Assembly: GCA_021788795.1 (NCBI GenBank)
Contig: JAJYKG010000105.1
Coordinates: 1-7,357 of the forward strand
Length of the DNA stretch: 7,357 nucleotides
Source: Thermoplasmata archaeon
GTDB taxonomy: Archaea; Thermoplasmatota; Thermoplasmata; RBG-16-68-12
Reading direction: 5' to 3'
Shown here: piece after piece, positions 1 to 6,455 of the stretch
Layout: each line of letters opens with the position of its first letter
How positions within the stretch are numbered: the first letter of the stretch is position 1
The notes under the pieces: generated by a model
The model's database searches: none
Told to the model about the DNA's origin: nothing
Seen by the model: only the letters and a program-made list of their open reading frames with translations
Made by a program: the position numbers and the translations under genes

Positions 1-1
1 C

Positions 2-31
2 CCTACGTACCAGAGGATTATGTACCAGTAG
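2..31 (+). CDS. Possible last codons of an upstream gene (truncated by window edge)
   Basis: The frame starting at position 2 reads PTYQRIMYQ and ends at TAG 29-31. Its codons mostly end in G or C, as in the genes downstream, while the other two frames here do not. In Opp/Dpp operons the gene before dppB is often the extracellular solute-binding protein, so this could be its C-terminus. Nine codons are too few to identify a family, and the stretch could equally be intergenic. A GC-rich palindrome follows the stop directly. Confidence 0.22.
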   Translation, partial: PTYQRIMYQ

Positions 32-36
32 CCCGC

Positions 37-48
37 TCCCGCGCGGGA
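37..48. repeat. 12-bp perfect palindrome upstream of dppB
   Basis: TCCCGCGCGGGA is its own reverse complement. It can be extended loosely into a stem through GCCC at 31-34 and GGGC at 51-54, with unpaired bases between. It lies directly after the possible upstream stop and about 70 nt before the dppB start. It could be an mRNA hairpin separating the binding-protein cistron from the permease genes, a place where such operons often have processing or stability elements, or an operator. There is no T tract, so a classical terminator is unlikely. Confidence 0.35.
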
Positions 49-118
49 AGGGGCGAAGAAGGAGCGGCGGCAGCTCAACGGGATGGGACGGCGGCACGGC
101 CGCTCGGGGCGAATTGAG

Positions 119-1147
119 ATGAAGATGTGGGAGTTCATCCTGCGGCGCCTCCTGGCCGCAATCCCCGTCCTCTTCGGAGTCATCGTCCTCATCTTCTTCG
201 TGACCCATGTGGCGCCGTCGGACCCGGTCAAGCTGTACGCGGGCATCAAGGCGCCGCCCGCCACCCTCGAGGCGATCCGGCAGCAGCTCCACCTGAACGA
301 CCCGATTCCCGTGCAGTTCTGGTACTACCTCACGAGCCTGGCCCAGGGGAACCTGGGTTACTCCCTCTCCCAGCGGATCAGCGTGAACACGGGCATCGAG
401 CTCTTCATGCCCAGCACCCTGGGGCTGGTCATCCTGGCGATCGCCTGGTCCACGCCCGTCGGCATCTTGCTCGGGATGCTGTCGGCCACGCGGATGAACA
501 GGCTCGGGGACATCCTCTCGCGGACGGTCGCGTACATCGGGCTGTCCTTCCCCTCCTTCCTGCTGGCGGTCATCCTGCAGCTCGTGTTCGCGGTCAACCT
601 GCATCTCCTGCCCCTGACCGGGCTCCTCGACCCGAGCCTCACGGCCCCTCCCCGGATCACGGGGTTCTATCCCCTGGATTCCCTCCTGACGGGGAACTTG
701 ACCGACTTCGCGTCCTCCTCCCTGCACCTCGTCCTGCCCGTGTTCGCGTTGGGCTTCACGGGCTTCGCCCTCGTGCTCCGCATGGCCCGGTCGAGCATGC
801 TCGAGATCCTCTCGTCCCCGTTCGTCAAGGCGCTGCGGGCGAAAGGCGTCCCCGAGAAGATCATTGTGCGCCGCTACGCCTTCCGTGCGGCCATGGGGCC
901 CACCCTGACCATCGTGGGGCTGAGCTTCGGGAGCCTCCTGGGCGGGACGGTCTTCATCGAGGAGATCTTCGGCATGGCCGGGTTCTCCTACTGGGTCTAC
1001 CAGGCCATCATCGGCTTCGACTACAATGTCGTGGTCGCGTACACGTTCATCATCTCCCTTGCCTACGTGCTGGCGAGCATCCTCGTCGACGCGGCGTACG
1101 CGTGGATCGAACCGCGGATCCGGTTCTCCGAGGAGGGGACGGGATAG
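119..1147 (+). CDS. dppB: Oligopeptide/dipeptide ABC transporter permease, DppB/OppB type
   Basis: This is one of the two membrane subunits forming the pore of a type I ABC importer for peptides or related solutes. At 342 residues it has the usual family length. The N-terminal membrane helix (about 11-31) follows the family pattern LRRLLAAIPVLFGV. A conserved GNLGYSLSQ segment lies at about 77-85, and several more hydrophobic spans follow. The EAA-type cytoplasmic loop (about 237-257, ALRAKGVPEKIIVRRYAFR) is the coupling helix that docks on the ATPase. The C-terminus (EEIFGMAGFSYW, then a DYN segment and IEPRIR) is typical. I chose ATG 119 because the conserved N-terminus begins there; ATG 83 would add 12 Arg/Gly-rich residues unlike the family, and ATG 125 is also possible. 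The stop is 1 nt before the next gene. Substrate is not determinable: peptide, nickel and opine importers look alike. Confidence 0.95.
   Translation: MKMWEFILRRLLAAIPVLFGVIVLIFFVTHVAPSDPVKLYAGIKAPPATLEAIRQQLHLNDPIPVQFWYYLTSLAQGNLGYSLSQRISVNTGIELFMPSTLGLVILAIAWSTPVGILLGMLSATRMNRLGDILSRTVAYIGLSFPSFLLAVILQLVFAVNLHLLPLTGLLDPSLTAPPRITGFYPLDSLLTGNLTDFASSSLHLVLPVFALGFTGFALVLRMARSSMLEILSSPFVKALRAKGVPEKIIVRRYAFRAAMGPTLTIVGLSFGSLLGGTVFIEEIFGMAGFSYWVYQAIIGFDYNVVVAYTFIISLAYVLASILVDAAYAWIEPRIRFSEEGTG
1131..1138 (+). promoter_or_regulatory. Ribosome binding site for the DppC-DppD fusion
   Basis: AGGAGGGG lies in the last codons of dppB, 10 nt before ATG 1149. It supports ATG 1149 as the start rather than earlier in-frame GTG or ATG codons buried in dppB. 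Because it sits inside the upstream coding region, translation of the two genes is probably coupled. Confidence 0.65.
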
Positions 1148-1148
1148 G

Positions 1149-3434
1149 ATGGCCGCGGTCCGGAGGAGCGGCGCGGTCGAACGCCTGCGGGTCTTCGCCC
1201 GCGAGGGCAACCTGACATTCAAGGCGCTTCGCACGAGCAAGCTCTCCATGGTGGGTCTCATCATCCTCCTCGCGTTCGTGGTCATCGCCCTCCTGGCGCC
1301 CTTCCTGGCGATCCAGCATCCGACCTACGTCTCCGTGGGCGGCGCGCTGCAGCAGCGCTGGCCCACGGACACGAACGTCGCGCTGGAGCCGCCCTCCCTG
1401 GCGCATCCCTTCGGCACGGACGAGCTCGGGACCGACCTGTGGAGCAAAACCGTGTACGCGGCCCAGCTGGACATGGTCCTCCCGTTCGAGGTCATGATCC
1501 CCTCGGCGCTCATCGGCATCGTCATCGGCGGGATCGCCGGGTACTTCGAGAAGGCCTTCGGCGAGGTCCTCATGCGCATCACGGACGTGTTCCTCGCGGT
1601 CCCGAGCATCGTCCTCGCCCTCACCCTGGCCGCGGCCCTGGGGCCGTCCCTCACGCACATCGTGTACGCGATGATCGCGACGTGGTGGGCGTGGTACGCG
1701 CGCCTCATCTACGGCGAGACGCGGAAGATGAAGCACCGCGACTTCGTGGAGGTCGCGCGGAGCTCGGGCCTGAGCGGACCGTCCATCTTCTTCCGGCACA
1801 TCCTCTCCAACGTCCTCTCGCCCGCGATCATCCAGGCCACCGCGGACCTGGGGAGCGTCCTCCTCGCCATCGCGGCCCTGAGCTTCCTCGGGCTCGGTGC
1901 GTCGCCGGGCACGGCGGAGTGGGGACTGCTCATCTCGCAGAGCCTGAGCTACCTCTTCGTGGCCTGGTGGTACCCCGTCTTCCCGGGCATCTTCCTCATC
2001 ATGACGTCCCTGGCCTTCAACCTCCTGGGCGACGGCCTCCGGGACGTGTTCGACCCCACCGCGCGGCGGTGGCTCTCCCAGGAGATGAAGGGGCTCCCGG
2101 AGGTCACCCACCGCGAGACGCCGGCGGCGGCGGCCCCGGGCACCCTCCTCAAGGTGGACGACCTCTCGATCACCTACCTGACGTACGAAGGCCCCGTCCA
2201 CGCGGTGCGGAACGCGAACTTCGATCTGAAGGCGGGCGAGGCCTACGGCCTCATCGGGGAGAGCGGGAGCGGCAAGTCGACCGTCGCCCTCGCGGTCATG
2301 GGCCTCCTGCCGCCGCGGTCCACGCGCATCTCCTCCGGCGACGTCTTCTTCGCCCGGGATCCGACGAGGGCCACGGAGTACACGAACCTCCTCCTGCTCC
2401 CGGACAACGAGATGAACGCGGTCCGCGGCAAGGACATCGGGATGATCTTCCAGGAGGTCTCGGACTCCCTCCACCCGTCGTACCGCGTGGGCTTCCAGAT
2501 GAGCCAGACCTACCTCCTGCACCAATTCGAACTCGTCCTCGGAATCGCGGCGGCGGAGGCGGAGGGCATCCTGCCGGCGCGCCCGTGCGACGCCTGCGGG
2601 GCCTCGGTGAACGCGGGAGAGTGGCTCTGCGGCACCTGCCGCACCGTCGTCCTGCCGCCGAAGGAGATGCAGCGGCCCCTGGGCGATCCGGTGCCCAAGG
2701 ACGTGCCCGGGGGGAGCCGCGGGCAGCTCCGGAAGTACCGCGAGCTCTACCGGACGTACTCGAAGCGGAAACTCGGCCCGGACCGTCCGCCGGACAGCCG
2801 GACGAAGGCGATCTGCCGCAAGCTCGCAATCCGCGACCTGCGGCGCGCCATGGTCCCGGACCCGGAGCGCACGGTCGACCTCTATCCCTTCGAACTCTCG
2901 GGCGGCATGAAGCAGCGCGTCATGATCGGCATGATGATGGCCTCGAACCCGAAGCTCCTCATCTGCGACGAGCCGACGACCGCGCTGGACGTGGTCACGG
3001 AGCGGAACATCCTCGACCTCATCAAGAAGTTCAAGGAGGAACTCGGCGTCTCCGTCTTCCTGATCTCGCACGACCTCAGCGTGATCCGGCGATTCTGCGA
3101 CCGCGTCGGGGTGATCTACGCAGGGAAGCTCGTGGAGGAGGGCCCCCTCGAAGCGGTCTTCACGGCGCCGGTCCACCCCTACACGAACGGCCTGATCAAG
3201 TCCCTCCCGAAGGTGAGGGCGGACGGCGCGTTCGTCTCGAAGGGCGAGTACTACACGATGCCGGGGTCCTTGCCCGAACTCAAGCAGATCCCGGTCGGGT
3301 GCGTCTTCGCGCCGCGCTGCGAGTTCGCGACGGAAGAGTGCCGGAAGACGGACCCGCCGCTGGAAGAGGTCGCGCCCGCCCGGACCGCCGCGTGCTTCCA
3401 TCCGCTGCCAGGAGGCGATCCCGACGGCCGCTGA
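1149..3434 (+). CDS. Fused peptide ABC transporter permease and ATPase (DppC-DppD) with inserted zinc ribbon
   Basis: One 761-residue protein joins the second pore subunit to one of the two ATPases. Residues 1 to about 310 are DppC-like: N-terminal helix (about 31-52), the HPFGTDELGTDLWS motif, several membrane spans, an EAA loop from 201 (EVARSSGLSG) and the terminal DPTARRW (302-308). An Ala/Pro-rich linker leads to the ATPase from 333: Walker A GESGSGKST 370-378, Q-loop Gln435, signature LSGGMKQ 583-589, Walker B with D607/E608 and switch His641. The C-terminal oligopeptide-transporter region has cysteines 718, 724, 731 and 749; in some homologues this cluster binds an iron-sulfur centre. 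Oddly, Q-loop to signature spans about 148 residues against roughly 60 in typical DppD; the extra stretch has CxxC pairs at 480/483 and 494/497. Permease-ATPase fusions of this kind are known. All ATPase motifs are intact, so it should be active with DppF. Confidence 0.93.
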   Translation: MAAVRRSGAVERLRVFAREGNLTFKALRTSKLSMVGLIILLAFVVIALLAPFLAIQHPTYVSVGGALQQRWPTDTNVALEPPSLAHPFGTDELGTDLWSKTVYAAQLDMVLPFEVMIPSALIGIVIGGIAGYFEKAFGEVLMRITDVFLAVPSIVLALTLAAALGPSLTHIVYAMIATWWAWYARLIYGETRKMKHRDFVEVARSSGLSGPSIFFRHILSNVLSPAIIQATADLGSVLLAIAALSFLGLGASPGTAEWGLLISQSLSYLFVAWWYPVFPGIFLIMTSLAFNLLGDGLRDVFDPTARRWLSQEMKGLPEVTHRETPAAAAPGTLLKVDDLSITYLTYEGPVHAVRNANFDLKAGEAYGLIGESGSGKSTVALAVMGLLPPRSTRISSGDVFFARDPTRATEYTNLLLLPDNEMNAVRGKDIGMIFQEVSDSLHPSYRVGFQMSQTYLLHQFELVLGIAAAEAEGILPARPCDACGASVNAGEWLCGTCRTVVLPPKEMQRPLGDPVPKDVPGGSRGQLRKYRELYRTYSKRKLGPDRPPDSRTKAICRKLAIRDLRRAMVPDPERTVDLYPFELSGGMKQRVMIGMMMASNPKLLICDEPTTALDVVTERNILDLIKKFKEELGVSVFLISHDLSVIRRFCDRVGVIYAGKLVEEGPLEAVFTAPVHPYTNGLIKSLPKVRADGAFVSKGEYYTMPGSLPELKQIPVGCVFAPRCEFATEECRKTDPPLEEVAPARTAACFHPLPGGDPDGR
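2541..2799 (+). other. Zinc-ribbon insertion in the DppD helical subdomain
   Basis: Residues about 465-550 of the fusion have no counterpart in standard DppD/OppD ATPases, judged from the family's usual spacing between the Q-loop and the signature motif. The insert begins after the normal QTYLLHQF helix. It contains CDACG and CGTC pairs separated by ten residues, the classic rubredoxin-like zinc-ribbon spacing. It continues with a strongly basic segment rich in Arg, Lys and Tyr, and rejoins the family at RAMVPDPER before the signature. It lies in the helical subdomain that contacts the permease and the partner ATPase, so it could affect assembly or gating. Zinc binding is inferred from the cysteine pattern only, and the insert edges are approximate. 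Confidence 0.7.
3411..3415 (+). promoter_or_regulatory. Ribosome binding site deciding the dppF start
   Basis: GGAGG lies in the last codons of the permease-ATPase fusion. Eight nt further is ACG 3424, the best-placed codon in the dppF frame. No ATG, GTG or TTG occurs in that frame here, so this motif is the main evidence for where DppF translation begins. Confidence 0.5.
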
Positions 3435-4446
3435 GGCGTCCGAGACAACGGCCCTCCTGGAGGTCCACGCGCTCAAGAAGCACTTCCCGATCCGCTCCGG
3501 GCTCCTGTCCCTCCTCCAGGGCTACATCCGCGCGGTCGACGGCGTGACGTTCGACCTGGAGCACGGGAAGACCCTCGGCATCGTGGGCGAGTCCGGGAGC
3601 GGCAAGTCGACCCTGGCGCGGACGATCGCCCGCCTGATCGATTCGTCGGGGGGTTCCGTGGTCCTTCTCGGGACGCCGACGACGAAACTCCGCGGCAGAA
3701 AGCTCCGCAAGTTCCGCGTCAACTTCCAGATGGTTTTCCAGGACCCGATTTCCTCCCTCAACCCGAGGAAGCTCGCGATCGACGTCATCGGGGAGCCGCT
3801 CAAGGTCCACTTCAAGGTCCACGGGGAGGAGCTGACCCGGCAGGTCACGGACCTCATGAGCAAGGTGGGGCTGGAGAAGGGGCAGCTCTACCGCTACCCG
3901 CACGAGTTCTCCGGAGGGCAGAAGCAGCGGCTGGGCATCGCCCGCGCCTTGGCTCTGCACCCGAAGCTCCTGATCCTGGACGAGCCCACGTCGAACCTGG
4001 ACGTGTCCGTCCAGGCCCAGATCCTCCGCCTGCTCGCGTCCCTGCAGAAGGAGTTCGACCTGACGTACCTCTTCATCTCCCACGACATGGCCGTGGTCTA
4101 CCACATGTCCGACCTCGTCATGGTCATGTACGCGGGGCAGGTGGTCGAGCGTGCGGAGACGAAGAGCTTGTACAACCACCCGCTCCATCCCTACACCCGC
4201 GCCCTCCTCGACATCGCCGAGGCGGAGGGGAAGGACCTCACCGTGACGCTGGGCGGAGAGCCGCCGAGCATGCGCTCCCTGCCGACGGGGTGCCGGTTCC
4301 ACCCCCGCTGCCCGTTCAAGGTGGACGCGTGCGACAAGGTGGACCCGCAGCTCTTCGAGGTCGAATCCGGGCATTTCGTCTCGTGCCACGTCTTTGGCGT
4401 CCCGAACCCGCCGTCCCCCGAGGAGGCGCCCCATGAAGGCTCCTGA
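3424..4446 (+). CDS. dppF: Oligopeptide/dipeptide ABC transporter ATP-binding protein, DppF/OppF type (non-canonical start)
   Basis: This is the second ATPase of the importer; it pairs with the DppD half of the fusion and hydrolyses ATP on the cytoplasmic face. Counting from ACG 3424, the motifs are Walker A GESGSGKST 55-63, Q-loop Gln106 (FQDPISSLNPR), signature FSGGQKQ 162-168, Walker B D186/E187, switch His220 and C-terminal cysteines 290, 296, 303 and 321. The family N-terminus LLEVHALKKHFPIRSG, then AVDGVTFDL, is encoded from about 3454, yet the first canonical start is GTG 3544, which would delete it. ACG 3424 follows GGAGG by 8 nt and gives AAEASETTALLEV, a normal-looking leader of 340 residues in all. 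The gene overlaps the upstream stop by 11 nt. Alternatives are a mutated or misread ATG, another non-AUG start, or a +1 frameshift from the fusion. Function is certain at family level; the start is not. Confidence 0.9.
   Translation, partial: TAAEASETTALLEVHALKKHFPIRSGLLSLLQGYIRAVDGVTFDLEHGKTLGIVGESGSGKSTLARTIARLIDSSGGSVVLLGTPTTKLRGRKLRKFRVNFQMVFQDPISSLNPRKLAIDVIGEPLKVHFKVHGEELTRQVTDLMSKVGLEKGQLYRYPHEFSGGQKQRLGIARALALHPKLLILDEPTSNLDVSVQAQILRLLASLQKEFDLTYLFISHDMAVVYHMSDLVMVMYAGQVVERAETKSLYNHPLHPYTRALLDIAEAEGKDLTVTLGGEPPSMRSLPTGCRFHPRCPFKVDACDKVDPQLFEVESGHFVSCHVFGVPNPPSPEEAPHEGS
4421..4426 (+). promoter_or_regulatory. Ribosome binding site for the small membrane protein
   Basis: AGGAGG sits 6 nt before ATG 4433, inside the last codons of dppF. 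It fixes the start of the downstream small gene and implies that it is translated from the transporter mRNA. Confidence 0.7.
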
Positions 4447-4744
4447 GCCGGCGGAGCAGACGGCCACCGGGGCGCGCGGCCTCGACGTCCTGATGTTTCG
4501 GTACAGCCGGTGGAAGCGTCGTTCCCTTGTGGACCTCGCGGAGGCGCCGCTGTCCACCCTGGCCTTCCGCAGCCTCTATCTGTGCGGATGCATCTTGCTC
4601 GACGGCGTGATCCTTCCGTGGGCCGTCACCGTCCTGGGAGGCGGGTTCTCGTTCCCCCTGTTCGCCCTCCTGATCGTCCCGGCCGTCGCCGCCGAGGCGG
4701 TCGTGTACCGCAGGACGAAGACCGCGGCCGCGAAGCCCGCCTGA
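4433..4744 (+). CDS. Small two-helix membrane protein at the end of the transporter operon
   Basis: I do not recognise this 103-residue protein. Its N-terminal third is hydrophilic, with a basic cluster RWKRRS at about 26-31. Two hydrophobic segments follow, at about 48-68 (LYLCGCILLDGVILPWAVTV) and 72-92 (FSFPLFALLIVPAVAAEAVV), and the tail RRTKTAAAKPA is basic. By the positive-inside rule both termini would face the cytoplasm. ATG 4433 has a strong AGGAGG 6 nt upstream and overlaps the dppF stop by 14 nt, so the gene is probably translated with the transporter. Codons end mostly in G or C, like the neighbours, which supports real coding. It could be an accessory or assembly factor for the importer, or an unrelated gene caught in the operon. 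It lies 12 nt tail-to-tail from the next gene. Confidence 0.75.
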   Translation: MKAPEPAEQTATGARGLDVLMFRYSRWKRRSLVDLAEAPLSTLAFRSLYLCGCILLDGVILPWAVTVLGGGFSFPLFALLIVPAVAAEAVVYRRTKTAAAKPA

Positions 4745-4756
4745 GGCGGAGGGTGT

Positions 4757-5884
4757 TCAGCGGCCTCGCACGATCGCGTCGATGGCCTCAATCATCTCCC
4801 GCTCGTCCGCCGGGCCGTGGTTGATCATGATGGAGAAGGGCTCGCCATCGTCGTAACCGGCGAGGGCCTGGACGCCCGTGAGGGAACCGGTCTTCGCACG
4901 GATTCGCCGCGGAAGCTTGCGGTTCGCGAGGGTGCCGTCCTTCCCGCCGACGGGTAGGGAGTCCGGAATGGACGGGTACTTCGTCGCCGCCTCCAGGAGG
5001 GCCACGGTCCCCGACGGGGAGACGAGGTTGTACCGCGAGACACCGGATCCGTCGTACAGCCGCGCCTCCACGCCGATGGGGCGCAGCACGTCCGCGTACG
5101 CGGCCTGCGGCTGCTCGTAGTCGAGGGGCTTCCCGAGGGCGTGCGCGGCGTGCACAAGGAGGAGTTCCGCCAGGAGGTTGGACGACGTCTTGTTCATCGT
5201 CCGCAGCACGTCGCGGAGCGCGACATGCGCGAAGGGGATCGGCGTTCCCCGGAACTTCCCGATCCGCTTCCTCGCGCCGGTCGCGTCGATGCGCTCCGCA
5301 ATCCAGCGGACGAGGAAGTCCTCCGGGTCCACGATGGGGAACTCGAACCGGCCCGTGAACCCGGGCGGGAGGGAGACCACGCGCCCCAGCAAGGAGGGCT
5401 GCTTGAGCCCGTCCACCCGCCGCACCGAATAGTAGGATCCGGAAGGGGTCAGGGCGGCCCCCCTCGAGGCCTCGGCGACCCCGAAGTTCTCGTGGAAGCA
5501 GACCTCAGAAACGGGCGCTCCCCAGGCCTCGCGGATGTCGCCGATGGCCCAGGTGGGCGGATAGTAGGGAGCGCCGACAAATGTCCGGGAGAGGACGACC
5601 TCCTCGATCGCCTTTCCCTGCAAGTCCTCCACGAGGGGGCGGAGGGCATCCTCGGAGAGGAGCGGGTTGCCCATCGCGCGGAGGTAGAGCGTCCTCCCCG
5701 CCACGGCATACTCGGAGTGGAACGCGTGGTCCTCGCCGAGCGACTCGCAGGCCAGCCAGGAGGTGTAGAGTTTCGTCGTGGATGCGGGCATGAATCGACG
5801 CCGGTGGTTCCGGAAGAGCCGCTTCGAGGGATAACAGATGCCGACGAACGCCTTCTCCTCCAGGTCGAGACTCCTCAACTTCAT
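4757..5884 (-). CDS. Peptidase S13 / PBP4-type D-alanyl-D-alanine carboxypeptidase-like serine hydrolase
   Basis: The 375-residue product has the three penicillin-binding active-site motifs in order. SxxK is STTK 35-38 (within MPASTTKLYTSW), SxN is SSN 234-236 (within MNKTSSNLLAE), and KTG is 331-333 (within AKTGSLTGV). The S13 landmarks LYLRAMGNPLLSEDAL (66-81) and YDGSGVSRYNLVSP (277-290) are also present. Family members cleave the terminal D-Ala of peptidoglycan peptides or related amides via an acyl-serine. The spacing from SxxK to SxN (about 200 residues) suggests the PBP4-type inserted domains are kept. There is no signal peptide: the protein starts MKLRSLDLEEKAF and reaches the catalytic serine within 35 residues, so it is probably cytoplasmic. 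ATG 5884 was chosen over TTG 5905, which adds seven Gly/His-rich residues. If the host is an archaeon without murein, the substrate is probably another peptide, D-amino-acid amide or ester. Confidence 0.9.
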   Translation of the reverse strand: MKLRSLDLEEKAFVGICYPSKRLFRNHRRRFMPASTTKLYTSWLACESLGEDHAFHSEYAVAGRTLYLRAMGNPLLSEDALRPLVEDLQGKAIEEVVLSRTFVGAPYYPPTWAIGDIREAWGAPVSEVCFHENFGVAEASRGAALTPSGSYYSVRRVDGLKQPSLLGRVVSLPPGFTGRFEFPIVDPEDFLVRWIAERIDATGARKRIGKFRGTPIPFAHVALRDVLRTMNKTSSNLLAELLLVHAAHALGKPLDYEQPQAAYADVLRPIGVEARLYDGSGVSRYNLVSPSGTVALLEAATKYPSIPDSLPVGGKDGTLANRKLPRRIRAKTGSLTGVQALAGYDDGEPFSIMINHGPADEREMIEAIDAIVRGR

Positions 5885-6259
5885 CGGGCCGTGCCCCCCG
5901 CGCAACCGGATCCTGGTCCGGCCCCGGGGAGCGAGTGCGGGGAGAAGTACCTTCCTCAGCCATGTGTTCCCGGACGGACGGCGTTCGCGAGGGGGCCTCC
6001 GCAGAACGAACGGCGTGCAGCATGAAAGAGCACAGGGCCGTCCCGTGGTTCGTGCAGGCTCAAGAATTCCCGGCGGTTGGTGTGGTTGGAGGGATATTCG
6101 GCAGCTCGTTCGACTTTCGGACCGCCGTATTCTCCGATTTCGGCCTGCCTTAACCCACGTTGCGACATTACTGCACTTGCGTTACTTCCCGGCGGTCTCC
6201 GATTCATGAGTTGTCCCAGCCGCCCGCCCCCTTCCACGGGCCGCGAAGGTCATGAGCAC
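5885..6259. other. Gene-poor, lower-GC intergenic stretch
   Basis: No convincing gene is seen on either strand. Base composition is visibly less GC-rich than the flanks, especially at 6060-6200, and open frames here lack the strong G/C third-position bias of the neighbours. The stretch should hold the promoter of the minus-strand S13 gene. A 5-bp-arm inverted repeat (CCGGA-N6-TCCGG, 5906-5921) lies 22 nt upstream of its ATG. A short plus-strand frame, 6022-6153, reads MKEHRAVPWFVQAQEF and on to TAA, but has no ribosome binding site. I found no tRNA, CRISPR or clear terminator. Confidence 0.5.
5906..5921 (-). repeat. Short inverted repeat upstream of the S13 hydrolase gene
   Basis: CCGGA and TCCGG arms are separated by 6 bp. 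The repeat lies 22-37 nt before ATG 5884 on the minus strand, where it could form a small leader hairpin or an operator. Arms this short occur by chance in GC-rich DNA, so the functional claim is weak. Confidence 0.2.
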
Positions 6260-6415
6260 CTACAGGACGGCCCAGATGAGGCCAATCGTGGGGCCCGGGG
6301 ATCCAGGAGGAATCCCGCAGGGTCGCGAACCACACGGTGACCGAGGCGGTCGTCGTGCGAATCCCGACACCCGCCGCCGCGAACCTGCCGACGAAGGCGA
6401 CGAGGAGGCCCACGG
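6260..6415 (-). pseudogene. Possible broken membrane-protein remnant (frameshifted)
   Basis: On the minus strand from GTG 6413, one frame reads GLLVAFVGRFAAAGVGI, a membrane-helix-like stretch. It goes on through RTTTASVTVWFATLRDSSWIPG with nearly every codon ending in G or C. That bias stops abruptly near 6290-6300 and is taken up in another frame, PTIGLIWAVL, ending at TAG 6262-6260. One extra base in the GGGGCCCGGGG run at 6290-6300 would explain the switch. Corrected, the product would be about 50 residues with a hydrophobic stretch at each end. Upstream, the same frame is open back to the TAG that ends the zinc-finger gene at 6456, so this may be a detached C-terminal part of that gene. 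I recognise no family. It could also be chance open sequence in GC-rich DNA. Confidence 0.3.
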
Positions 6416-6455
6416 GACGTCGGTCCCCCCCCGATCCCTCGAGCCGGCGCAGAGG

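Noticed and set aside
1050..3476. An 808-codon open frame on the minus strand opposite the permease-ATPase fusion
   Set aside because: It is the antisense shadow of a strongly biased GC-rich gene. Its product is an Arg/Asp/Glu/His-rich string with no family pattern, whereas the plus strand has all ABC transporter motifs.
1439..3547. A 702-codon plus-strand frame overlapping the fusion gene
   Set aside because: It is an out-of-frame shadow, extremely rich in Pro, Gly, Arg and His, with no recognisable motif.
3280..4557. A 425-codon minus-strand frame opposite dppF
   Set aside because: It is an antisense shadow of dppF; composition is low-complexity and nothing matches a family.
5141..6025. 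A 294-codon plus-strand frame opposite the S13 hydrolase
   Set aside because: The minus-strand frame carries intact SxxK, SxN and KTG motifs; this frame is Gly/Arg/Pro-rich shadow sequence.
6022..6153. A 43-residue plus-strand frame with a natural-looking composition
   Set aside because: It has no ribosome binding site, only moderate G/C third-position bias, and no recognisable features, so I left it as a note in the intergenic entry.
5956..6237. A 93-codon minus-strand frame upstream of the S13 gene
   Set aside because: Third-position G/C is far below that of neighbouring genes, and there is no motif or ribosome binding site.
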